The position numbers were made by a program, and so were the translations under genes. 64,000 nt of DNA from Serinus canaria (Eukaryota; Chordata; Aves; Passeriformes; Fringillidae). Below, piece by piece: positions 24,464-36,497 of the stretch; positions within the stretch are counted from its first letter, which is position 1; each line of letters opens with the position of its first letter. Under the pieces are notes generated by a model. That model ran no database searches. It worked only from the letters and a program-made list of their open reading frames with translations, and was not told the origin of the DNA. The DNA is taken from positions 30,388,048 to 30,452,047 of the forward strand of contig NC_066317.1 of NCBI RefSeq assembly GCF_022539315.1. The letters are read 5' to 3'.

Positions 24464-27400
24464 GTTAAGACTTAAAAGGATGAAGAATCATTTTTTAAAT
24501 GTATACAAAATAAATTACTTCCTTAGATTTCCAGTAGAGTTGACTGATACATATAAGTGATTTTTAACAATGCACTGCTGACTGTTATAGGTTCCTTCCT
24601 GCATTGAGAACAAAGCATCTTTTCAGACTTGTATTCCTAGATCAGGGAGTTTCCACTATGTCTGCTTTAGTCCCTGTACCCTCAAGGGGAATGGCTCTGA
24701 CATTTCCATGATTCTGTAGAGCTGGACACCTGAATGGACTCCAAAATATGTCAGTGAAGTGCTATGTCAGTGGCTTCACATTCAAACTCTTTGCTAAATG
24801 GGAATTTCCCAATTCAGCCTCCCATCAGATCCTACAAGGGCTGAAGCTGAGTGGTATTTTTGGTTCAGGCATCATCATTAGAGCATGAAGCAGAAAAACC
24901 TCCCAGTTTAAAGTGTTAATAAATATGATTATGCTGTTAAACTAATTCTATACATGCACTAGGTGTCAGAGGAAAATCTAATTTACTCTCTTAAATTGGT
25001 CTGTTATACAAACCAGATTAACAAGCGGACAGAGAAGTAAATGTCTGTTTTAATTCTGATTGCACTGGGGGATATATCTTCATAGCATATGGTGCCAACT
25101 TTATATGACTGGAAATAACCTCTGAAATTACAGATGGGCATAATATTGTTTTCAAATCTATTTTTATGCATTCTTTATACCTTGTTTCATATCAATCCCC
25201 AGATTAGAAATATATTTTTTAACCCTGGAAAGATTTAGGAAAAAACATACTCTAATTGTGGCAGTGAAATGTGACATAAATGCTGGACAAAAAATGAAAG
25301 GTTTTCAGAGGTTTCTAGCCCACATCAGTTTGATGGTCTTTGACTAATTCAAGTAAGCTTCAAACAAACACCCTTCTTCAAATTAAATGTAAACTTCAAA
25401 TCTCCTTAGAATTGCCTAGAAAAAATGTCATGGAAATTAATACTACATGAACTTCTATGTGATGGTATAATTTACAGCAACCAATATCTAGGGAAAGGAT
25501 TTTTAATCTTCTTTGCTCCAAATCAAACATAAATACATTGAGGGAGTAGCACTCACAACAACTTGAAGTTAGCATGGTAGGTTAAAAATATCTTCAGACT
25601 TCCTTCCTTTTTCCACCCACAGCCATGAACCTGTTTATAGTGTCCTTAAATCCTGTCTGAATCTCTGCTAATTTTGCCAAAAGTACTGAATATGAAGCAA
25701 TATTAAACACTCTTTATATCTAAGAAGCTGTTACATATGAACACAATTATGTGCTGACCCCTTGGTGAAAGAATATGGTCATTTGCAAAATGTAAGAGGG
25801 TATCAAAACATAAAAAACAATGCACTAAAAATACCAGAGGTGGCAGTAATTTTTTTTTTTATTTCTTGAAAATTACTAGAAAATGCATTTTCTTTTCTTT
25901 GGAATGTGTCAGAATGATGTCTGCAAATGAATTGTGCTGGGAAAGACAAATTTGGCTGGGATATGACAATCTACAGATAGTTTACCTAATTTAAACATAA
26001 ATTTATAAACTATTTTGATGATGCCTTTCATCCTCTCTTAATCTAGTTTCATGTTTAATCTCTTTCCTATTTTCCAACTTCACCAGCTGAAGAGCCCCTT
26101 TGCATCATAGAATAATTTAGACTACCCAGAATGAATGCTTCTGGGGACAGTTGCAGCCAGGTCCACCAACAGAAACAAACTCTCTGCTGACCAGAAGGGG
26201 TTTGGTAGCAGATCATAGCTCCAGTGGCCTGGTTTTAGTTGGTCAAAAAGAAGACTCTTTTCCAAAAAGAAATTAATGAAAAAGAAGGATGTTTGTGACT
26301 CAGCAGATATTAACATCCCTTGTAGGAATTCCTGGCTAAGGAAACCAAACTGTTCAGTCTTTGTCATGCCCTTGAAGTGAAAGAAAAAAGGAGAGGGACA
26401 TGTGTCAATATGAAGCCTTGCATTTCTAATACCAGGTCTGAGCTGAAATTCTCCAAGTAGGAACAGGTGTTTTTATATGAGAGAATGATTATGACTCCTC
26501 AGCTTCCATACTGGCATTTGTTCTTCTCTATTTAAAACAATTTCATTCTTTCTGCAGTGTTTTATTGTACTCTGTCAGGTATTTTTAATTCAAATCCTCA
26601 AAGGATCTTGAGTCTGCAACAGAAGACTGTAAAACTACAGAAAATGAATTCCCATACTAATTAAAACTTCTGCAGGGAATATTTTACCTCGTTATAGAAT
26701 AAGGCTTGCTATTAAGTCCATCACTGTTAAAAGAAAGCCCTGCCCTGGTCTTTCCCCGATTTATTGCTTACTATTCAAACCAGGACTGTTCTTTTTGGAA
26801 TTAACTGAATTTTTTGTCCTCCTTTGCTTCTTGTGTATTCAGAGATCACCCTTAAACAAATCTCCCTAAGGAAGAGGCCTGTGTGATAGCAACCTGAAAC
26901 TGACCCCTGGAATGAAATGACATTTAAAATTAAATTATGTATTTGTTTACAGAAATGTTGACTGACTAAACGCCTTAGGACTGCCAAAGTTCTTCTGCAT
27001 TGCTAAAATGATTTTAGAAAAATTGTGGTTTTGTAACATTTGCTTGCTCCTGTTCATTCATGTCCCGTCTGGTCTACCTGGAAATCCCTCCCTGACCTCC
27101 TGCAGCCAGTGCTGCCCCTCTGACTTTGTCAGTTCCTTTATCTGTCAAGGGTGCCCTGGCTCAGAACAAACACTCAAGGCAGCTATCACAGCACAGGAAG
27201 GAGCATGGCTGCTGGTGACAGACATGGCACCAGAGGAATCTGTGTGGTCCTTGGCAACAGTCACTTCCAGCCAGGAAAATATTTTTTTCTTTCTTCATCT
27301 CACAACTCCCAGCTTTCAGGGCAGGAATTTCATTATACTTTTGATAGGTGGAAAAGCTACAAATGCCTGTGGCAGGTAGACAGAAAGGTTGCTGTAGGCT

Positions 27401-29395
27401 TCAAAGCAGAAGAAACAAAAAAACCACCTTAAGGTTTCAAGAAAAACAAAAATTTTTCAAAGAGTGTTTTACAAAGCAGCACCTATTCTAGCTCACTCAG
27501 CACTGTCAGGGTTGATGACTCTGCAGCCATCCCTGCTGTCAGGAGAGAAATGAGAAGTCAGAAAGAGCCACTAGCTATGTCAATTGTGAAACACCAGGAA
27601 TAAATTGCTTTGTATTTTGAAACAATGTCAAATATTGTTTAAATGAAAATTTAGAAAAATTGAGTGGAAGACTTGCTCCTCTTAAGTAATCTGGTAATCT
27701 AATTAAGGTCTTCTAAGCATACCTATCAGTTTGTAACTGTTAAATCCAGTGGGAATCAGAACAGGACATGTACTTTAATAGAACTGCACACATCAGACTT
27801 TAGTTTGGTTTGAAAGCTGCTCATAGGGTCTAGCCTTACATTTATTTGAATTAATCTTTTCTGTCCTTACAAATATCCTATCCTTTTCTCTCATCAAAAT
27901 AAAAGGCAGAAAACATGAGTAGTGAAACAAAAAGGGAAAAAAAAAAACCTAAACACAGGAGCAATTGGGAACATTTGGTTGAAAGTGAGTATTTCTGCAC
28001 TTGCTCATTTACGGCTTTGAGCAGGGGGCCAAGAGCAGGACTGATGCTTATTCACATCAGCATTCTCACAGATAGCCTCTGGAGCAGAAGGAAGTTCTGC
28101 ATCATACTCTCTCAACTTTCCATAAAGCCCACTAGGGGCTCTTGTACAATCCTTCCAAAAACCTCTTAAACAGAAAAAGACAAAACAAAAGATACTTGGT
28201 TTTTACTAGACCTTCAGTACAGTATGATGGTGCATTTTCTATCCCATTTCTATACAGCATGGTGGAGAACTCTTCCATGACTGAAAGTCTATAAGCCTCT
28301 GCTGAAATAAAATGTTCTTGTAGATATGTTGGGTAACAAGCACTTCTAATGGCAAGTTTTACTTTATATACTTTTTCTTTTTTAAATTCAGATTTTACTT
28401 GGTTGAATTTATAGTCTTGAAATCTTGAAATCAGAACATGTGAGTTGCCAGTTTTCATTGAAAAATGGGAAAACATCTAAAAGTAACTTGCATATTTTAA
28501 CCTAAAAGTAATTTCTCTGTCTTGTTCCATATAGACACTGTACTCATAAGACCTAGGTCTGAAATTATAGATATAATTTTTATCATGTGCCTTAAAGCAC
28601 ATAAGATGGACTGTAGCCAGACCAGCTGTCCAAGTTTCTATGTAAACAAAAATATAACAGCAACCTTTTTAAGATGAGAGCCCGGCATTCTCATTTAATC
28701 CTTAACAGTCTTCTGGACAATACTTTGTTCATTTCTGTCTCTCCTTGAAATCTGAATCCCTAACTATAACTAGGAGTGAGATGAGGATGTGTTTCTCACA
28801 GGCTCATAGGACAGCCTAATACTGACATGTACGTTAACTGGTTCATGTAAGTAGTCCCACCAAAGTCACTACTGAGGACAGGAATATGCTAAGAGCAGCA
28901 AATGCAGAGCAAAGTTATTTTCACAAAATACCTTCCCTTTCTGAATTGAATACACTTACTAAAAATGCACTTCATGTTTTTACATAGAGCATCCCAGATA
29001 CAAGTTTAAATACTCACAATTGTAAATATATTACTTAGTTAGAGAAGGAATAACCATGACCCAAACTTTCATGAAGAAATAACATTTCAGCCCGAAATCT
29101 TACTCCTACTTTATACCTTTGAGTTTCTCTGAAGCCTGTACTTTAAAAAAAAAAAGGAAATGCATTGCAACACCTTTTTTTCCAATACAGAAAAACAAAT
29201 ATTCAAATATCTGAATATTCTTTCAAGATGATAGTCTAAAGAGGTAGTTTCCAACAAGCTTTCTTGTCTGCTTATTTGCTTTTATTGCTCTTAGGTGGTA
29301 AACTTAGAGCAACATTTAGTAACATTTACAATTGTTTAGTCTGACTTCTAATGAAGTAATTCAGTCTTCAGGAAGGTAATTTAAACCAATGGGGG

Positions 29396-29421
29396 TTTTT
29401 TTGTTTTGTTTTGTTTTGTTT
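29396..29421. repeat. (GTTTT)n microsatellite
   Basis: A run of T followed by three to four TTTTG units, just upstream of a CR1 copy but not part of it. Confidence 0.85.
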
Positions 29422-29944
29422 GCTTTTTCCATAAAGCTTCCGAACAGTCTTGTTGACCAGGAAATTTTTGAAGGGTTGGGTAAGGTTATGAAGTCAATAG
29501 CCTAAAGAGGAAACTGCAGCTGGCAGTTTTGGGTATATTGAGCAATTGCATTTTCAAGAAATCCTTGTTTGTTTTTAGCTTTTATGGTAACCATTCATGA
29601 GGCTTCATGTGGCTGGTGTTTCTTGTGTAAGGGAAAAACCTGCCAGAGAGATTTTTATTTTTGATGCTCTCTTCTTTTGCGACTGGAACGTAAACAATAA
29701 TTACTTTTGTAAACACAACAATGCAGGAGTTCAATAGGGAAAATGCAGAGTAGGGAAAGTGCAGAGTACTCATGAGCATGGATATCTGGAATATATGCAA
29801 TTTAAGAAAGTAGTTATGGGAATTTGGCAAATGCTTTTCATTTTTCTCACGTCCTTCTCTTTTCATGATACTCCTTTGGGACTTGTTCATAAAGAACTCC
29901 AGGAAAAATTTCCTTGAAGCCCCTATGGGACTTTCTCTGAATTT

Positions 29945-30674
29945 TGGCTCAGACTAAAACTGGGGAACAAGGGAACAAGAGGCTGGAGAGCAGCTCTGCA
30001 GAAAGGGAGCTGGGGGTCCTGGTCGATGGCAAGTTGAACACAAGTCATTATGGCCTGGCAGCCAGGAGGGCCAGCCCTTTCCTGGGGGGCAACAGGCACA
30101 GCATGGCCAGCTGGGCAAGGGAGGGATTGTCCTGCTCAGCTCTGCATTGGGGCAGCCTCACCTCAAGGTCTGGGGACAGTTGTGGGTGCCACAACATAAA
30201 AAAGATATAAAACTATTGGACTGTCCAAAGTAGTGCAACAAAGATGGTGAAGGGCCTTGAGGAGATGCCATATGAGGAGTGCCTGAGGTCACTTGGTCTG
30301 CTCAGCCTGGAGGAGACTGAGGGGAGAGCTCACTGCAGTTACAGCTTCCTTGTGAGGGGCACAGGAGGGACAGGCACTGATCTCTGCTCTGTGGTGACAG
30401 TGACAGGACCTGAGGGAATGGCCTGAAGCTGTGTCAGGGCAGGTTTAGGCTGGATACCAGGAAAAGGTTCTTCACCCAAACGGTGGTTGGACACTGGAAC
30501 AGGCTCCCCAGGAAAGTGGTCACAGCACCTGGGTGACCACAGACAGAATTCAAGAAGCATTTGGGCAATGCTCTCAGGCTTGTGGTGTGATTCTTGGGAC
30601 CGTGCTGTCCAGAGGCAGAAGTTAACTTCAATGATCCTTGTGGGTCCTTTTCCAACTCAGCATATTTTATGATA
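29945..30674 (+). mobile_element. CR1 LINE 3' fragment (about 730 bp)
   Basis: This is a plus-oriented CR1 copy covering the last part of ORF2 and the 3' UTR. The translated start contains ERELGVLVDGKLNTS, typical of the CR1 ORF2 C-terminal region. Downstream blocks include GGAGATGCCATATGAGGAGTG, GCAGGTTTAGGCTGGATACC and CACTGGAACAGGCTCCCC. The copy ends near TTTTATGATAC, the decayed form of the CR1 terminal repeat. Frameshifts and stops break the frame, so the copy is inactive. The 5' part of the element is missing, the usual result of incomplete reverse transcription. Confidence 0.94.
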
Positions 30675-33600
30675 CTGTGCTCAAGACCAGTAATGAATAC
30701 TAGGATGGACTGCTCTACAGACTCTGCTATTTATCAAAGTTACAAGTCAGCTAGGCTCTAATGTAACAAAACTCTGAGATTGTGCTTTTATCTACCAGTT
30801 TAAATTAAAAAAAATTCATAGATTATGGGAAGGATAATGTCTAAAATGCATGTGTGAGAAGTGACCTTGGTTTTTTATTTAAAAAATAACTAATTCTAAT
30901 AGAATTTAAGCATCAAATAGTTCTTTTTCTTCTTTATTTTTTTTTTGAGTGTGATCTAAACTGGAGATCTAAAGATCATCTGGAAAATAGATATAAAAAT
31001 ACACTTTGAATACCCATATCAACAGAAGCCATTTTTCAGAATTCCTAAGCTTTTGAATAAAGAAAAGAATCTAGTGATGTTAAATAAAAAAACATGTCAT
31101 AAGGTACATGTCACAATGCAATCTTTAAAAAAATCAAAGATATCTAGCCAAAAAGTTACCTCATATTTTAGAAAGCACTGGAATGCATTAGTATTTCCAT
31201 ACAGAAAAATTCTGTCACTGGTGGGGCCTTGCATCATTCATCACTTTCTTTTTTTTTTTTCATTGAAAACAAGAAGTAAGGAAGGTTAATTATGAGCAAA
31301 GAATAAGTGTAATGCTCCAAATAAGAAGAGGTGGAGCATATGTTGATAAAATCTGTACTGTGTATTAAATATGTGCAGCCAAACTGAGGCCTGGCAGCAA
31401 GTGAAGTGTTTTAGCTTTGAGCAAAAGAAAGAGGTTAAAAATACAGTTAGTGAGTAAAAAAAAAATCAACCCAAAAAAAAGCCCACTACCAAAAACTATT
31501 AAGTTAAATGCATTAAATTGTCACTGGAAGAATTAAACTAGCTGATTAAACATAACTCCTGTATGTGAGAAAATCCATCAGCCAACATGACAGGACACAA
31601 AATAGTGCTTTCTGCCTAAGTAGGACTTATCTCTAATTGGGGTCTAGTTTCTCTTGAATTCCATTCAAGATAGAATATTTTGTGCAGGTAAACTCTCATG
31701 TTGAAGGTCAATGATAAATCACCATCATGACAACTGCCTGAGAATGCCTCCCTCAGCCTGCAGTCCTGTAGATAGGTATTCTGGAAAGTATTTCTAAACT
31801 ATGTTTCTGTCAAAGCTTTTTCTCATTTTCTTCCTGGAAAAGGTATGTATTCTGTACTCCTTAAGGTTTATCTAACTAGTGATTAATGCCCAAGGGGGAA
31901 AAACTAATCCTGTAATTGATTTCATATTGATCACATGATGTTTGTGTTGCTTATTTATCATAGCCTTTGAAACAGAACTAAAAAAAAAAAAAAAAAATTC
32001 CAGGAACTTTGTCAAACATGTTCTGACCCTGTAAGTCTCTACCAAACATTCCAGCAGAGCAGCTTGCACAGTCACATTTTCCAAACTATTAAAATGTGGC
32101 TGTGTTTGTATCTTTGAAATGATGCACTTGTGTCCACTGGAGTCTGGAAGTTTGGAACTGAAGCAAAGCAGAAGTGGGGGACTGCACACTGGCCAAGGCA
32201 GTGCCAGGTGTCACCAGTGAAAGGCTTTGTGAGCAGGCACGGATTTCTTTAACAATATCTGTTCTTCTCAAAGGATGGCTGAGATTGTAAAAGGTTGTGT
32301 ACTTTTTCTTGTTGCTCTACTAATAAGACTCCTATGGACATCAACAGGAATTATGTCTTGGCTCAAAAGCAAGAAACAGAATTGTGGTGGAAGAATTAAG
32401 GGGTTAATTTTATTTAATTTGTTCCTGCTTGGAAAAGGGATTTTATATTATTTTTTTGAGAACGCTTTAACAGATAGATGCAGGTAGAATCTGTTGGTGG
32501 TCCTATGTCCTTAAGGATGGAAAGAAGTATTTGCTTGTGCTCGTTGCCAAGTGAAAGGATTGCAAGATTAATCAGTGCCTACCTGCCTGCCTGCCTTGGA
32601 GGCCTACTCTTCTCTGTTTATCTGCCACACCAGTTTGCATTTTAGCTGTGATTTCAACCATATTCTTCTTCCTGTAGATGGTGGCTTCTTTAAACTCTTG
32701 ACCATTCCTCTTTGTAAAGCTACACATTGTGCAAGACACAGACAAAAAGGATCTCTTTTTCTTCATATATGGTAGAGACTTAACAAAACAGAGTACCTAA
32801 GTGCCATTATTTTTCCTGTGAGGCATTAGAGGTTTTTATGGCAATCGCACTACTTTTCAAAGAGAAACTCAGAGAATGAAGGAGAAGCATTGAAACTACA
32901 TCTTATCTGTCTGCAGTAAATGATTTAATCTCATAAAGTTTATAAAGCAAGGAAAGTTATTATTACATTTTCCAGGTCTCAAACATGAGAGCTAAATACT
33001 TCCTAACTATAAGAAGCGATTTTGGCAGAGAATAGAGGAGAAAGGAAATGTTACCAGGTGCTGCACTGTCTTTTCCTATTTTTTGAGGTAGCCATAGTGA
33101 GGTCATTTGCAACCATGTTCTCAACCACACAGGATTTTCTGCCATTTTTTATGTGTGAGGAATTGTTTAGAAAACTGCCATTATTTGAAAACTATGCAGA
33201 CTGTCATACTTGCTTTTAAAGCTCTCTGCTGTTTAAGCCATTGTCATAATCCACCTGTATGTCAAATTCAGGGATTGTGTTATAATATCTTTACATACAT
33301 AGAGGTGCCAGAGACTGCAAAAATCTCTCTACTTTGCCAAAGCAAATAAATGAACAAAGTCTCCAAGAACAGAAGGTGATTGGAACAGATGTGAAAGCTT
33401 TACTTTACATTTGCCTGCCTCATACATAGGTGCCACTTAAGAAATACTGTTGGAGTGTTGTTATACTCAGCCAACAGTCAGCAATATTAAAGGCTTTTAG
33501 CATGTGGACGGCCACACTTAAGTCATGTCAACCCTAAAACTGCTGCAAATTATTCAAGATGCTGAAATTTGGATAATTTACAAAACCCCTTCTGAGACGA

Positions 33601-34224
33601 GGCATTCAGATCAAGTGTTACATCACTTGAAAAGGGAATTGAATTTTTATCCTTGTAATCTTGTGCTTCTACCTTTTTCACCCTAATAAAGTGGGAGGGT
33701 TTTTTTCCTATTGCAAAACACAAAAGAGAAGGAAAGAAAAAAGAAGTTGCCAACTGGCTGATTTCCAGTTTGCATGGGTATAACTGAATACAAAATCAGT
33801 CCAGTGTTTGGCTTTATTTAGAAACATGGGCCCTTTTCCAGATCCCATTAAGACTGATGAAAAATGCACTTCATTGATTTTGCTGACAAAATCAATTGAC
33901 TCCATTAAGAAAAATGAGTTTGGTGTCAAGGATAGTGACAGTTTCTCTGTAAAACAGAAAGAATGTAATCATATGTAGACCAAAGGAACATATTTTCACA
34001 ACTTTGATATGAATTTCAAACAAAATTTTTGAAATTTAATTCAAAATTAAGCTAGTGCCTGTGCACAGCTAGGATTTTCTTATTGAGAAACTCTGCTGGA
34101 GGAGTTTAATGTGTCTCCTGATTATCAATCAAGAAGACAAATATTCATAAAGACTATCTTCCCAACATATCATTCAGAGTGGCTGCAGTAACGTTAAAGA
34201 GAAAACCATTAGCTGTGGTACACT
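30675..34224. other. Intergenic, no gene recognised
   Basis: A+T-rich DNA between two CR1 copies, with a poly-A run at 31980-31997 and a small perfect 10-bp inverted repeat at 33873-33896 with a CTGA loop. Open frames of up to about 100 codons have no recognisable domain and include homopolymer-encoded residues. Confidence 0.55.
31980..31997. repeat. Poly-A tract
   Basis: An 18-base adenine run. No retroposed gene or SINE was recognised immediately upstream. Confidence 0.8.
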
Positions 34225-35372
34225 TCATAGAACCATTTAGGCTGGGAAGGATCTCTGAGGTTATTGAATCCAACCATTAACTCAGCACTCCCAAGTTCAC
34301 TGCTGAACATCCATGCATCTTTTCAACACCCTCCAGGGAACCATTCCCTGGGCAGCTTCACAACCCTTCCTGTGAAGAAAATTTCCTAATTTCCAATCAA
34401 AACCTCCCCTGGCACAACCTGAGGCAGTTTCTTCTTGTCTTGTTGCTTCTTATTTGAGAGAAGAGACCAACCCTCACCAGGCTACAGCCTGCTTTCAGGT
34501 GGTTGTAGAGGGTGTTAAGATCACTCCTGAACCTCCTCTCCTCTGGGCTAAACATCCCCATCTCCCTCAGTTGCTCCTCATAAGACTTGTACTCCAGACC
34601 CTTCACCAGCTCCATTGCCCCTCTCTAGACCTGCTCCAGCACCTCAATGTCTTTCCTGTAGTGAGCAGCCCAAAACTGGGCACAGGACTTGAAGCGTGCC
34701 CTCACCAGTGCCAAGGGGAACAGTCACTTCCCTGATCCTGCTGGCCACACTACTGCTGATTGAAGCCAGGATACCATTGGCCTTCTTGGCCACTCTGAGC
34801 CCCAGACTGGCCAGCTCTCCAGTCACTTTGCTCCCAGTCTGTAGCCCTGCCCAGAGTTGTTGTGAAGCCAGAACTTGGCCTTGTTGGATCTCATAAAATT
34901 GGCCTTGGCCCATGATCCAGCTTGTCCAAATCCCTTTACATATCCTTCCCACCTTCCAGCAGATGAACACTCCCACCCCCCTTGGTGGTGTCATCTTTGA
35001 ACTCACTGAAAGTGCACTCCATCCCCTTGTCCAAGTCATCCACAAAGACATTGCACAGGGCTGGCCCCAGTACTGAGCCCTGGGGAGCACCATCGGTGAC
35101 CAGCTTCCAGCTAGATGGAACTCCATTCACCACCACTCTCTGGGCCTGGCCACCCAGCCAGTTTTTTACCCAGAGAACAGTGCACCCATCCAAGCTGTAA
35201 ACAGACAGATCCTCCATGAGAATGCAATGGGAAACATCTAAGGCTTTGCTGAATTCCAGGTAAACAACATCCAGGGCCTTTCTTTTATCTCTCACTTTGC
35301 CAGAGAAGGAGATCAGGCTGGTCAAGCAAGACCTGCCTTTCATAAATCCATGCTGGCTGGATGCTGTTACTC
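34225..35372 (-). mobile_element. CR1 LINE, 5'-truncated, with reverse-transcriptase remnant
   Basis: This is the longest repeat in the window, inserted in minus orientation. The plus strand starts with TCATAGAACCATTTAGGCTGG, the antisense of a CR1 3' terminus, and proceeds through the 3' UTR into ORF2. The minus-strand frame at 34936-35343 retains the C-terminal reverse-transcriptase core: [11 protein letters not shown], then [20 protein letters not shown], then [21 protein letters not shown], then FSEFKDDT. The catalytic block normally reads F-A-D-D; here it is F-K-D-D, so the two aspartates remain but the preceding alanine is replaced. The 5' end, including the endonuclease and most of the RT, is absent beyond about 35372. 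Stops and frameshifts on the 3' side show that it is not functional. Confidence 0.95.
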
Positions 35373-36186
35373 ATATCCCACAGTCTTGGGAGAAACAGAT
35401 AAAGAGCTGGTATACTGACACTAAATGGCTAATGTGAAGTTAACTCGAAATGACTGTTTTGCTCTGGGGGAAGAATTGCTGCACATTTGTTATTTCGAGT
35501 ACCAGAGGGGTTGAATATGCCTCGCACTTACAACTGGAGTCTTGCAGGATGTGCCAGAGTGTGTGACTGCCGTGCTGGGAAATGGTTTCTCCCCTGGTGG
35601 AACCAAGGTTGAAGCTACTTATTGGAGTGTCCTTGGCTCACCTCACCTGTAACATTACCTCTTCATGAATGTGCAGTGCGTGCCTATGGTCAGATGTTTG
35701 CACAAATATAATTTTTCTTAAAAGCACATACCCAGTCCTAGGACCATACAGAAAAACAAGACATCTGCACCACTTAGTAATGTCAGTGCAACACCTTTGT
35801 GTCTCTTAAAATAGGATTTTCACTTCAGCCACCAGACAGGAACCACATGTCTAAAGAATGTCTCTAATTTGCAGCAGCCTAACAGAGAAGCCCAAATCAC
35901 AGGCTGGTTGATGCCCATGAATGGAGATCTGTACTTTGTCAGAATCAAGGAAATGCCTGAGTTTCTAAAGGAGAGCAAGAATCTATGGACAGATGTATTA
36001 TGGGGAAGGTAAGATTTTAATGTTTTTTTCTCCAGCAACACAATGTTCTCATGACACATGGACAATAATAGTTTTGAAGATTTAATGCTCACAAAGGCAG
36101 TAAAAACAAGGTGAGTCTCATGGAAGTCCTGAGGAGATTTTACCAAAGAAAATGCTAATAGGAACTTCACTGCTAACTCATGCCAG

Positions 36187-36207
36187 AAAACAAACAAACA
36201 AACAAAC
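36187..36207. repeat. (CAAA)n microsatellite
   Basis: Five CAAA units preceded by AGAAAA, about 115 bp left of the polypyrimidine tract. Confidence 0.88.
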
Positions 36208-36322
36208 TGGTTTGGGGAGCCTCTCTTCCCACTCATGCAGACAGCCTCAGTTATCAAGTCGAGGGAAAAGAGTCATGTATAGGGGCTCCATTTATATTCC
36301 AGGGTCTTATCTAGGAAGACTG

Positions 36323-36497
36323 ATTTTTTTTTTCCCTTGCCCCTTTCCCTTTTGTTTCCATTTTTCCTTTTTTCTCCTTTTTTTTTTTTTTTTTTTGTCC
36401 TTTTATGTGCTACCCTCTCCCTCCCCCTGCACCCCATAATTACTTTTTTGTTGGTTTGGGTTTTTTTGGTTTGTTTTTTTTTTCTTCTTTTTCTTTA
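36323..36497. repeat. Polypyrimidine tract (about 175 bp)
   Basis: The plus strand is almost entirely T and C here, with several long T runs, CCCTTT-type units and a C-rich segment near 36405-36435. It is interrupted by short mixed patches such as TGTGCTA and GGTTTGGG. The open frames here encode only Phe/Leu/Ser/Pro-rich strings and are not genes. Such one-sided purine/pyrimidine strands can adopt triplex (H-DNA) structures. Confidence 0.88.

Larger units (their letters stand above)
19726..29944. other. Intergenic, A+T rich, several microsatellites
   Basis: About 10 kb without recognisable exons. It carries simple repeats near 21982, 22255, 23275, 23461, 24150 and 24430. Open frames are short and lack splice-bounded or domain-like content. 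One segment at 26107 begins ATAGAATAATTTAG, faintly like a CR1 3' terminus read in antisense, but the following sequence does not support it. Confidence 0.55.

Noticed and set aside
26107..26370. CATAGAATAATTTAG-like start resembling an antisense CR1 terminus, followed by an 81-codon open frame
   Set aside because: The following sequence lacks the ordered CR1 blocks seen in the other copies.
33873..33896. Perfect 10-bp inverted repeat with CTGA loop
   Set aside because: A stem of this length is expected several times by chance in 64 kb of A+T-rich DNA.
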